Source: Beaufortia kweichowensis (lineage: Eukaryota > Chordata > Actinopteri > Cypriniformes > Gastromyzontidae). From it: DNA of 64,000 bases. The notes under the pieces were generated by a model. The model was not told where the DNA came from. It ran no database searches and worked only from the letters and a program-made list of their open reading frames with translations. Location: NCBI GenBank assembly GCA_019155185.1, contig CM032801.1:5013351-5077350 (forward strand), given 5' to 3'. This document shows, piece after piece, positions 30,001 to 43,100 of the stretch (its first letter is position 1; each line of letters opens with the position of its first letter). A program made the translations under genes and the position numbers.

Positions 30001-30669
30001 CTTGCAAAAGCCAATAGAAGATGCACACACACACACACTTTTACACACACACTCCATTAATCCAGTGGTAATTTGCTTTCGCTATCACCCAGAACAAATC
30101 GTTCTGTCTCAGGGAAACATTTGCAAGAAATGTTAGAGAAACATGAGTCTAATTGAGAGAGAGAGAGCAGTATTAGGAAACTGTGGGAAGGCTGTTACCG
30201 GACGCTGCACACAGATCTGTGGATCTCACACGCATGGCTGGCCAGCCGGTGGAGGACAAGGGTTTGAGTGGATTAGAGCTGGACTTGAGAACCCATAAAT
30301 CCTACAGCACTAATATCCTATCAAGATAAGACTACAGGAGTGTCTTTGATGGGGATTGTGGATCAATCTGAGCCATATTTATCTGAATTCTGATCATAGG
30401 GATTGGCGTGATTCTGTTATCCAGTACTCTTTAATGCTTGTGTAGAAAATTGTAGGATATGTTTATATAAAAGGGCGTGCCGGACCGTTAGTGGCAAAAA
30501 AAATAACAGAATGAAAATAACAGATTTAAAAATGAAGAGTCTGTATTTCACTGTTCACAAGTTTAAAAAGACAATAAACTGTTTAAAATCTGCATTGAAT
30601 TAAAAAGACATCTTTAAACAACTGATACAACTATTTCTACAAAATATATTATATTAAATATTTTTTTAT

Positions 30670-30935
30670 GAATTTCAAGGATGCTTTTATCCACTTGCAT
30701 TGCATTTCTGTTATGTATTTGTGTCCCTGGAGATCATACCCATGACTTCTGTGTTGCGATCACAATTCTTTACTAATTTAGCTATAAAATGTAATGCATT
30801 GTAAAACTAGCCAAATACAAGAGTAAAATCTGTTTGATAAATTGATTTACATTCCTATAAATAGTGAAAAAGGTCATTAACTTGAATGCACTGTAAGTCT
30901 CTTTGAATAACAGCATCTACCAAATGTGTAGTGTA
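30670..30935. repeat. Degenerate inverted dispersed repeat
   Basis: The left end carries GATGCTTTTATCC and later GATCATACCCATGACTTC. The right end carries TGCACTGTAAGTCTCTTTGA, then ATAACAGCATCTACCAAATG. The two ends are roughly inverse copies of a teleost repeat core (CTTTTATCCAAAGCGACTTA in consensus, from memory). Related pieces occur at 58990-59040 and 23615-23665. Confidence 0.5.
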
Positions 30936-32866
30936 AGTAAATGATGAACTAGACTACACAGTATGCAAATCAAATTGGGATATTTTGGCACCATTATGAA
31001 AAATATTTTGTCTCCAGTTATCTGACTGATCTGCCCATCTGCCTGTATACTCACTGGCAGAATCTCTCTCACAGTGTCTGGCAGGCGGCTCGTCTGAAGG
31101 TGTTATATGATGAGACATCTCTCTCTTTGCTGACACAGAACTGCAAGACTGATGTCTGACAAGACTGAACACTCATCAAATCCCAATCACAACACACACA
31201 GCTGCCCAAGTGTGCTTTGCATTCCCAGTATTGCTTTAAGGGGTGTGTCGCTCTCTCTCGAGTGGTCAGTTTTCTTCTTCATGTTTATTACTGGAGCAAT
31301 AGTTTAACTTTTTAGTCAGCATAATTATAACTAACTAGAGACATTTGGTGTAATGGCACAACATTCTGCATTTGCGTATTTCAGGTCTTACGTGTCATCT
31401 TGTTCACATGCTGACTGTGAATTAACTGCTTCATTCTTGAGTATTATTGATGTATAAGTGCACATCTGAATTAATTGAAAACTTCTTTGGCTTAAGTTGT
31501 AAAGGCAGCATGTGTAAGATAAGGGAAGGTAAAATACGTTTCAGTCTTCATCTTCAAAACTGCACAATTTTTGTCGGTGAACATAAATTTAGAAAGGGCC
31601 CATAATATACTCTAATATATTAGATGTCAAAGTAAATATTCTACATGCAACAAACGTTAAATTACTAAATGAATGAATGTTAAATAAATATGGTACCCTT
31701 CTTACTTAGAAGACAAAGAAAAATGGCCCAGCTTACCTCACATTCTCCATAAAGTTTATATCTTGACTTGCACTCATCAGACCATATTCTCTTGGGTTGG
31801 TGGGATCCAGGTTTACAGGTTACACGGCACTGAGCTCAAACACAAGCCATCAAGCATAGTTTTTTTTAGGGCTTATGATGCAGACTGTTAAAAGTGGGTC
31901 ACAGGTGTTGGTTCCAACACAGCCATACCTTCAGTCCATTTATTTCTGCAAGTGGCTGTGGGTTTTAGCATTTAAGCCTAACCTATGTTTTAAAAGAATT
32001 TACATTTGGTTTATGGTGTAAGCATTGTTATCATTTTTGCTGTCTAAAAGAGAAGTTTAGTCCAGTATAAAGTTTCAAGGCAGTTTTATGTAGTCATCTG
32101 AGAGTTTGAGAGAGTTAACGGTGCCAGCGACTTAACTCCAATAACATCATAATGGAGTTATTTAGAAAGCTTTTTCTGACAGCAAAGAACTAACAAGTCA
32201 TTGTCCTACTCAGACTTGTAACAAACTCTTTCAACGTCAAGACCTGTAAACACAAATACACAATCACACCGACTGTAATACATAAACAGAATCATTTAGG
32301 TCGTTACAATTATTTGCATTCAAAACAGTGTAGTTTTCAGTAGACTAATAAGACAAAGCCTTCATATCTGCCAACCAGGTGACTTTAAAACTCAAAGATG
32401 GAACTTCCTGTAGTACAATAATTATTTTCAAGTTTAGTTTTGTTTATCAAAAAATTTAAGTTTTGGAATTGTGTAAATCTGTTGTTTAAAGGATGTTTAG
32501 GTATTTTTACTGGAAAACAAAAACAAAACTGAAATTGAAAATAATTTTAACTCTATTGGGCATTTCATTCATTTTTCTACAAGTGGCTCACATGAAGTTA
32601 TTCAAGCTAGTTTTCTGTGGTAACACTTTACAATCAAGTCTCATCTATTAACATCTTTGTAAATGTTACAGAAATACAATTATTCATTCATGTTAACTAA
32701 ATGCTAAAATGAACATAACACCTAATATAAATAAATGCTGTATAAATGCTTTCAACTAATGTAGTTAACTAAGGTTTAAAAAATGAAGCCTCACTGTAAA
32801 GTGTTTGTGTGTGTGTGCAATTACAGTCAATAATAGAAAACACGGGCCACACATCCTCTAATCCAG

Positions 32867-34174
32867 TTTATTCTTTTTCAGCAAAAAAGGAGAGGGAAAA
32901 AGGAAAACAAAGAAACAAAAGAAAGGCTACAGAATTTTTATCTCATCCATATTTTTGTACGTTTTTATGTTAACCTAAAAGGGCAAAGTAATGCAGCACT
33001 ATGCTAGAGTGAGAGTTAACCAGAAACACAAAGGAGGTTAAATAAGGATTTTTCTTAAGATACACAATATTCATCTCTTTTCTTCAGTTCTGTCCTTCTC
33101 AACATCTCAACATAAAACCAGTCAAAAGTAAAAAAAAACAAAATAAAAGCGCCGGTAAATTGAGACTCTGACTTCCTCGCTCCCACCACCGGTGAACACA
33201 CCCCTCCCTAATGCCATGGACAGGAGAGAGGAGAGGAAAAAGAGAGAGAATTAAGAGAATACAGAAAGAACGGTTAGCGTGAGCAGGCTAGAGAAACTAG
33301 CAAGAAACAGGGAGGGAACAAATGACGATGGAGAAAGCAAGATCAATGGCAGAAAAACAGAGATTTTCAGCTGCTTTACAAGAGGCAGAGACTATTTTGC
33401 AAAGGCTGATGGGAGTTTTACGAGGTTACAGAGTGTGTTTATTCAGACCTGAACGGACTACAGTTCCCAGACGGCCCTTTCCCAGCTGAACCCAATCCAA
33501 AGGGTACCGTTTGATTTCGCTTCGGTCCTTGTGATGGACCAAGCGTCAAAAACGCGGCTGTAAGTGCATATGAGTGAGTGTATGAGCGTAAAACAGGCAC
33601 GGCTCTGTCACAGCTCGACTCGATGAGCCGCAGCAGAGCCGTTGTGCACAGAAAAGCAAAGTCGGGCTTTTCCCAGGGTCATCGCGGGTGATTTGTGTGA
33701 TCCAGGTCGCCCCTCCTCCCTCAAAAAGACTTTGTCATTTGAACGTCTATGTGATGGAGGAGACTTGTAGAGGTGGAACGGAAATTCCCAGAGGTCTCAA
33801 TCGATCGACATGTTTCCCCTGGAGTCGATCGCATCCTCTGAGAAAGAACAGTTCTCCAAAGTACAGACGGTTCGGGAGTGGAGAAGAGGCTGCTTGCGTC
33901 CTCTCCGCCGTGACCTTGAGGGAAGTCTGTTTGACCTACTGACCTGCGTTTGCACTGGGGGAAGGCAGATATCAGAAAGTTAAGGCTCTGTGTGTGATGA
34001 GCCCGAGGCTACTGGGGGGACACAGGTCAGAGGTCAAGCAGGGGTGTGGGGTCCTCTGAGATGTACTGGAGAAATAAAGATGTCACTAGTGGGTGATTGA
34101 GATGTGTGTGTGTGTGTGTGTGTATGCATGTGTGTATGTGTGTGTGAGTGTGTGATAGAAGGGACTGGGGGTGT
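32867..34174 (-). other. zfand3: Probable zfand3 3' untranslated region
   Basis: Sequence downstream of the zfand3 stop on the minus strand. An AATAAA signal in minus orientation (TTTATT at 32867-32872) is a plausible polyadenylation site, giving a UTR of about 1.3 kb. It includes a purine-rich tract at 33220-33370 and the TG repeat just past the stop. The UTR end is inferred from this hexamer only. Confidence 0.4.
34102..34152. repeat. (TG)n microsatellite in zfand3 3' UTR
   Basis: About 50 bp of TG with ATGCATG and TATG interruptions, starting about 20 bp beyond the zfand3 stop codon. The overlapping Cys-Val frame is an artefact. Confidence 0.9.
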
Positions 34175-37100
34175 TCAAGAGCACTCTTCTCCGATGCGCT
34201 GGCAGGTTCGGCCCACCTTGCGGTCCAGTTTAACCATCTTCATCACGGCCTCCTCTCGGCCACGCCCCAGATGGTCAAACATGCAGTCGTGTTGCTCTGG
34301 CAACCGGTGCAACATGCAGAACACATAACCTGAGGACATAGGAGAGAAAAAGAGAGTCACAATGAGATGAGAGCTGTTGTATAATCTGTTCAAGGTTGAT
34401 TTTAAAAAGCTTTCTAACGTAACACTCAGTTTAACTCATTTTAACAGCATGAGCTGAGAGTACATCTTATTCTCCACTTACTGCCTCTTGAAGACAAATC
34501 TCAACTTTTACTGTTTTTAATAAATACCTGACAGTGAAATTACTCAGATATTAGATCATCTCCAAGTAAATAAAAAACATGTTTTATTACTTTTTTAAAG
34601 AAAATGTTGGTTTGGAAAGTGATGCTCTGCACAAATATTGATAAAAATAGGTGTGTTGGACTTCCCACAGCACATCTAAGTATCACGAGAGCGGTTCGTG
34701 AGCTATGCATATGACATTCAATCGCTTTTGCTGTACTTTGATATCATATACTGGGCTTCAAGTAGAACAAACCTAATGTAATGTAATGCACACCGACATA
34801 GGCATTCAATGACCAATGAGAAATACAAAGAGCTGACCTTTCTGAAAGTTCAGTCTGCTTGATTTCACACAATATGCAGAATGTAAATACACACCTAGAT
34901 AATAAAACTACTAAATAAATAACGATATCAAACGCATCTTACCATTAACATCAGCTCTAAAGCTTTTTCAAGTGTCCACAGATGCCCTAAATCATCACTT
35001 ATAACACAGACCTGACAGTGAAATGATCTCAGATCAGAAGTAAATAACACAGGCTTTGCATGTAAAGGAGGATCCATTCAGTCCTAAGAGCCTCATTACA
35101 AAGTGTTTAATATATTCATTAATACACATGGTGTTTTTAATGAGTCAGAGATGATTAAAAGCTTTCAATGCTTCAATTAAATCAGCCACAGCACTACACA
35201 CACACCTGTGTTTCATGAATTACGTCGATACACACACACACACATGTACCCGCGAACACAGCACAACCTGCTGTCCAATTTGTGAATAAACTTTAAGATT
35301 TAAAGCGATAGGTCGTATAAAAATAAAACAAATGTATCAGAATTTATTCATCCTCATGTCTTCCAAAATGAAACACAAAAGAAGATACTCTGAAAAATGT
35401 TTCAGTGGTTTTGTGTTCATGCAGAGAAAGTAAATGTTGTTTGGTTATCAGCATTCTTTAAAATATCTTCTTTTGTATTCTGCAGAAGAAAGAAAGTCAT
35501 ACAGGTTTGAAATGACATGAGGGTGAACAAATGATGAAAAAAAAAAACATTTTGATGTTAAACTCCTTTTTCTGTCCCAGTTTAATATGCAGATACAATA
35601 AAGTAACTTGTGACACTGTGGTGCTATCAAAACATCTGTTCTTCTGTTTGAGCTCAATCCATGCTGTGGCTTTGGGACGGGACTCTCCGTTCAGTAACGA
35701 ATAGAAGATGTGAAGTGTTCGAGAAATGTAAAGAGAGCCGATGACACACACAGGAATGAATTCTTCTGCTCATTCCACAGACACGCACAGATTTCTGAAC
35801 CCTAAGAAGTTGAAACGAGGGAATTTTGAGTGCCGAATAACTACAGGAGTGCCGTTTGAGACGGACCCCAGAGAGATAATGACTCTGATGTGAGAACAGT
35901 CAGATTTATAAGTGTATTATCAGATCAGTGGGACTGATGACTCTCACTGCTGCTGTACAATACCACCTTCAGTTCAACAAAACAAGACAAAAAATAACAA
36001 GCGCAGCCAGTCCCACTGCTGTTCACAGTGCAATTATGTTTAAATGCTCACTTTATTTCATTACCTACAGTTAGCATCTGAAATTAAAGCAGCCAAGGGG
36101 GGTTAAATATTCTCCTCAAGGTTCTTGCTGAAATTGCAACTACTGCACATGCAGGCAGGTGAGAGATGAACGGACTCATGCTGAATCGAAACGCTTCTGA
36201 ATCTAAATGCCGTCTGAGAGAGAATGTTTGCCTGTTTAAAAGAAAGAAATCAAGAGAGTCTGATCCTAAGTGATGTGTTGTGTCAAAGGTACAATGCCAT
36301 TATTATAAACAAAGCTTTATAGACCATGAAGGTGGACGTTTTTTAGTTCTGTTGATTGAGATACTGACCACAGCGACAGGACCCCAGCTCCTGCTGTACG
36401 AGCTCCAGTTTGGTTTGGCAGCTATGGCACCGCCGACGGTTCTTCTGCTTGGGAACTCGTGGAGAACCTTCAGAACACGAGGCCTCTCCCACCCGAACCC
36501 GCTTCTCTGGGGACGACTCGCTCTCTGAACCTAAAGTCAAACACAAAAACACGCTTTTAAACTCTTGCCAGGAATACCTGCTGTGATCAAACGTCATTTA
36601 CACGCTCGGAAATGACATGATGAAATAACTTTTATTAAACTATCTTCGAATCTTTGTACAAGACTCATACACTAACTTTCATTTACATCTCAAATCCACT
36701 TTGGTGTGATGTGCTAGACTATTAAAAGCCATCTTGCGCACACACACAGGGTTGGTGGTGAGGTGTACCTGAGTCACAGGGTCGTTTTGTAGGAGTGGAT
36801 AGCGTGCCGCGAGCTGTGTCTGTACTGGAAACTTCTGGAAAAGGAGAGAGAGAACTATAATATTATTACACGTGTAATATGTTTCATCTCCTCCTGTCAG
36901 AGATCATTTGTGGTGTGCTGTATTGTATTGACCACTAAACACTGAAATACAACACAAAAGCATCAGACTGGCAGAAAGCACCAGTGTGCTCTCATTTCAC
37001 TCGGGGATTCCTGCACAATCTCACATCTCTTCTAAAGAAAATTCAAACAAAAACTAAAATTGTATCATCATTTCATCACGCTTGTGTCATTGTAACTCAT

Positions 37101-40100
37101 CTTTATTTTCTAGGTAGAATTGCTTAACTTGTCTTTTCTGTCTCTTATGTACTGCCTCACTCCCAAAAAGACATCCTAAAATTAAGTTATATTACAAATG
37201 TACAAATCACATATCACAGTTTTTTTTAATCGCAGTTTATCACTTTAATAATATTTTACAGTTAAAAATCAACAGCAACTTTCTATGAATAGAAAACAGA
37301 AGCCCATTTAACATATACTTTTTTGTTTCGTGGAAAAAGGAAACCAATACGATGACATGAGCGTGAGTAACAGTGTGCCCTCACCGTCCTGTGCAGGAAG
37401 AGGCGTGGCTTCTGATGAAGGCTCCTCTGAGCTGGCTGGCTTGGAGGACAGGGTTTGGCTACTGCTGCTGCTCGACTCGTTACAGAAGACTGCTGATTGG
37501 CTATTGCTGGAGCTGGGGGCGGGCTCTGGGGTGCAGTCCTCGTCTGGCTGTTTCTTCTGTATGTCTGGTGGTGAAGAGAGGACAGAGTGAGAGTCTCTTA
37601 CACGCACGCAATGCAAGCACAAACACTATTATAAAGCCACAGTGATTCGCAAAAGAAACATGTACTTACCAGCAAAACATTTGGAACAAAGGTTCATGGT
37701 TTTGCTGGACCTGAAGAGGAAGCAAAAACAATAATGTCATCTCTGTTTTGTATATGCAACATACAAATTTAATACTCAACAAGCCTATTACAAATACAAG
37801 GTTAAACAAACACATACATCAACTAACACGAACCAAATTTGTTTTTGGTTTGCAACTACAAGTTGGACATTGTCATGATGAATATGATCAAAGGCACTTT
37901 TTTACTGCCGTAATACGTTTGCATGAAAAAGGTGTGTGCATATCTAGTACTAAAAAAGAAGCACTAGATTTAGTGAAAACATCTCTCTCTCTTAAAGGAC
38001 ATTTCGACTGACATCACAAATCCTTTCTGAAGTCATTACTTTGGCAACCGATGCCGACACACTAAATATTCACCACATCGCCTGAACAAACAAATCCAAA
38101 GTCAACACTTGCGGTAAGACAGCGTGAGTGTCAGTGGTACAGATCAGCCTCTTCACCGATCTTCACCTGCAGGTTGGGGATGGTTGTATATCATCACACA
38201 CACTTTATTTACATAGACGCAAACAGCCGTCGCATTTCCTGCACCGGCTCAGAGCTCTCCTTTGGGATGACACAGGTTGAAAACAACATCAACAGACCTT
38301 CTTTAGCACAATCAAGCGCAATCATAATCAGCCCCCAATCAAGGAGGCGGAAGGAAGCATGGGGAGAAAGCAGGGCATTGTGGGTAGGAATAATGCATAT
38401 TAAGAAGACGAGCGCATCAGAAGGGAACATCACCACGAAAGGGAAAAGGTACGACGGTTGCCATGGAGATTAGATGTGCGTGTTGACAGATGATAAGATT
38501 CTGACAGCGAGGAAACGGTTAAACCAGATAATCCATCAATTTCCATGACAGCAGGAAACCTCTCTAGTAATGATGAAGTCACACTGGCTGGGCACAAACC
38601 AACAGAACACATGTACCAAATCATTTACAATTCATTATACAACAACAATCAACACAACGGTGCTGCTATAAGGAGCTTTATATCCAAGGTGGCAAAGAAA
38701 TGAATGTTCTCATCCAATCAAGTCAGTGAATACAACATGAACACAACTCCATCAAGCTATTTTGATTGGAAGAGCCCTGCGTCTGTATCTGAAAACTGCA
38801 CCTATGATGAGTAACATTTATGATAAACGTAAACCATGTTCATTTTGATGTTGACAATAAAGTTTAAAGTTAGACAAGAGTTCATGAAACAACGTCGTAT
38901 AAACTGCGACACATCTATGTTTCTGTGTGTGGTCTTCTGTCACATCACTCCAAAGCAATCAAGCCGGCCTCTCTCTGGATTAATGTTAAATGTCACCTGC
39001 AATTACAGCTTATGAAGAGACGCAAGAGCCCAATCAGGAATTTATTACATACACACACTTGTGTCTGTGTGAGACGTCAACAACCCGAGCAATAAAAACC
39101 CCACAACACTCATTTAAAGAAATATTTAACCCAAAAATCTAAATGTATTGCACTTTATGTCATTTCAAATAAATCTATTCTATACAATATTTTTACCAAA
39201 ATACTTGTACATTTTAGGCTTCTTTCACATGAATATGTACAATGTTTATAGTTCCAAAAATGAATACATTTCTTACACAAACCTATTATGTCTCTTCTGA
39301 AGACATTTATTAAATTTGTGAATTTTTGTTCAGCTAAAAAAATATTGTACACCTCGGATGGAATGAAAGTAAGTAAATAACAAATGAAAATACATCCCTT
39401 TAAAAACAATTTATCACAAACTTAACAGGATGAAGCATCAGAAGAGGATCAAAATGTATCTGGCTAAAGTGTGTACATGGCCACAAGTGACTGTGAAAGA
39501 GCAATGGAGACCGAGAGAGTTCTCTTATCTGCCTGATTTACACCCCATATGTATATTTATGCAAATGCTCGAATTACTCATACACCTCCTGGAGGACACT
39601 TGAGCAAAGATCACCAGCTCATCACCAGCATGTCAACTCCAGAAATCACCAAAGGACCACCTGCTTTAACACTGGAACGGCAAAGATTTATTTTGCAATT
39701 GCAATAATGAAAGAATTCTGTGTCAATCGCAGGGGACGCCACATCCAAACACAACAGATGATCTCGCTATCTACGCTCAGTCCCTGCCACCAGCTCCCAA
39801 AAGATAACGCTCGGAAATGAGAAGACCGACGTGCTAACAGGTGTTAAAATGAAGGTGCCAGATGGAAGTATGGAAATGAAAAATGAAATTCCACAGCTGC
39901 CTTTCACACTTCTGCCCTCTATCTGCACATAGAAAATATGACTTTGCTACAAGAGCATCTGACATACAAGTCTGTAAAATTACTCTAGAATTCTTGAGCA
40001 TGAAATTCTGCTGCACGGCAGTATGAGTCAATGTGATTTTACACAGTGTGACGTAGTTGTGAGGGTAAGAGGGTTTTTTCAATGAAAAATATAGGGCAAG

Positions 40101-43100
40101 ACTTTACCCATCGGGAATTGTCTGGAAGCAGAATGGAGACAGGTGGTTTCAGAAAAACTATTTTTTTCTTACACTATCAAAATGAGAGCATATTCACAAA
40201 GTATGGATCAATTTAGACTCATTTTTAAGCAGTGTTTTTCAGATCACAAAAACATTACACTCGTCCTTCTAACAGTTAACTACATTTCCAGATAACCTTT
40301 TGCACTAAACAGAGTTTACTTCAAAGCCTTCAATCTAATCTTGACATGTTGGTAAATGCTGCACTTGAATGTTTACATCAATTTTCAGATTAGGTTTTCG
40401 TAAGCCATCAGCTTTAACAAAACGTTTTCATTTGTCTCCTCTTGTTTGAGATTAACGAGCCACACTGCAAACAAAAGCAATAAGATGTTATTATTCTAAT
40501 GGTTTGGAATAATGCCTGCTGTCATACACATTTGTTTCCTGACGCTGGTTATCAAAACAGAAGCATTTGCTTGTGTCACATAACACCAGGGTTTGGCAAG
40601 TCTGCACAAGGTTCATAGCCATCCACATGTTTGGGAAATGGTTTTCTACGTCAAACAGGTTAACTGAAACTTTTCCGCAACTATCGGTTTACTAATTCGG
40701 GCAGAATACAAAACCTTCCTAAGTCATACCCTACAACACAGGCGGTTTCATGCATATCGGATTTATCAAATACAGGCCTACACGTCTCAGATTTTGATAG
40801 AAAACAATTATCTGGGATCACTGTTATTACTTACATCACAAACCATCCGTACTATAAGTGAACACTAATTTGGTCCACATTAGTCCATTCATACTATAAT
40901 GAAATCTAAAGAAAGAAGACCCTCATAATAGTGCTATAAAGCACAGAGAGAAAAATTGCTACAAAAACACGATCCTGAAAGCAATGATGAAATTCATGAG
41001 CAGATGATTTATGAAAGGGTATCTGTGGGCTATATTAGGATTGTTTGACCATCCCAGGAAGATTATACTGTACTGTGATTAGCTTGCAAATTATCTTTTA
41101 AAAGGCTGAGCAATATAAAATGCATAAAATGTTTAATGCAAAAAGTAAAATGTAGTTTAACTATTAGGGCACATTTTTCCCACACCATTTTTTACTAAAT
41201 CAACACATGGAAGAATGTCACTATTATTATTGATATGCACAATTAATTTTTCAATATTTTTTTATTTGCTAAAACAGACATGAATCTAACCTTCCCTACA
41301 AAAGTGTAAATCATATAAAAGAAAACTTGTCTTTGTGCTAAACTTCTGTACTAAACCAACTATACAGTTCTTATAAAATGGCCAAATAAAAAGCACATCA
41401 GAATTATCCACTTTTTACAATTGCTACCTTTACATCACCAGCAAAATCGCTATGAATATACTGCCAAGATCCAATACATTTACAACTCTCAGCCAACAAA
41501 GTTCTCTTGTAAAAAGTGCTAAAAGTAAATTAGATGAAAAATAGCAAGCACTCTCCCTAACCAGATACAACAACGATTTTAGCAGAATCAAAACATACCT
41601 ACAATTTCATTTATTGCAATGTAATACATTTTACCGGTTTATAAGAACTTCATACCAATGAGTTTTGTTCTGGGTGGGACTACAGAAAGTGAGGCAACGA
41701 AAACAGAAACCACATGATAGTCAAGAAAAACAAATTAGTATTGCTTTATTGCATCTCACCTGGCAGGAACACAGTGACAACCATTCAAGGCATCTTACTG
41801 TTACACACTGAATAGAAATCATAAGCAATTTGTTATCTGTAAATGGTTTTAACAGCTGATTTAAAAAGAAATGGAGCAATGTGTATCCAATTTTACCTGT
41901 AGGTCAGAAACATTCACATTCTGCAGAACATCAACTGTATGGTTAATAGGGGTGGGAGAAAAAAAAAATCGATGCATCAATGCATCGGGATTCTTTCTCT
42001 AACGATTCTGAATCGATTCTATGTCAGAACTTGTTCATCCTGAATATAACTTTGTTAAAATAAAAGCAATAAAATTAAACTTCAAGATGGGAATACTGTC
42101 AAAGAGATTCTAACTATAAACAAAAAGCATAAAAACTCTTTATTTATTTAAAATGTAAATTTATCATATTTGCAAAAATTATATGAAGAATCGTTTTGGA
42201 ATCGGATCGTGAGTCCCAGAATCGGAATCGGATCGCGTAGTACCTAAAGATTCCCACCTCTAATGGTTAAATATTTATCTACAACAAAGCAAACCAGTCA
42301 ATCTGCTTGAAAGACAGCTAAATGAGGAAAACAGATGATCTATGAATTGAATCTGTCAAATATACAACTATAAATGTATTCTTGGAAAAAGTTGCATCAG
42401 AACTCACAGTTCTTATAAAATAACAGGTCACACGAATGTAAAACAAAGCACAGCTACAACATATGATCCTTTCAAGCATGACACAATATGAAGTGTGACA
42501 CCTTCTGTGTGATTAAAGTGTGAAATTTAGTTTGAAACTCAATGTTAAAATTGACCAATGGTGCAATGTTAATCGTAATCTGTCAGCATGTTTATCTACC
42601 CCACCTCACAACATACAAACCTACACTGTAAAAAGCCCTTCAAGGGTGTTGTCTGTAGGAATTTATTTTAAAAAGTATATTTCTTCCAATAAATTGATTC
42701 CCTTTTCTTTTTGAATTCATTTAAGTTTTACATAAGTAAAAAGTGTGAATGTTTTTGTAACCTATTACAAACCTTTGTAACCTATGTATTATTACCTATC
42801 AAAAAAATGATTTTACTGACCTTCACAATAAATTGCTTCTACAAAACTCTATTTAAGTGTTTATATCCAAAGTAAAACGTCACGACCCGCCCACATGCTG
42901 CAGCAGAACAACGAGATCGTTGCTCATTTTCACCTGTACCGGACCAGTTTTGGATTTGTGGAGTTTTTGAGGGCTTTATACAACATGCAACCGATGTAAG
43001 TAACTATTTACATTGCATAAAGTTAGGTTTTAGCCGAATGAGCACGCATTTATTGCACTATAAAATGTAAAAGCGTCACCCGGTTTCAGACAGTAACGCT

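Noticed and set aside
37330..37645. Plus-strand frames over zfand3 exon 3
   Set aside because: They are antisense shadows of the true minus-strand exon, which has correct splice sites and phase.
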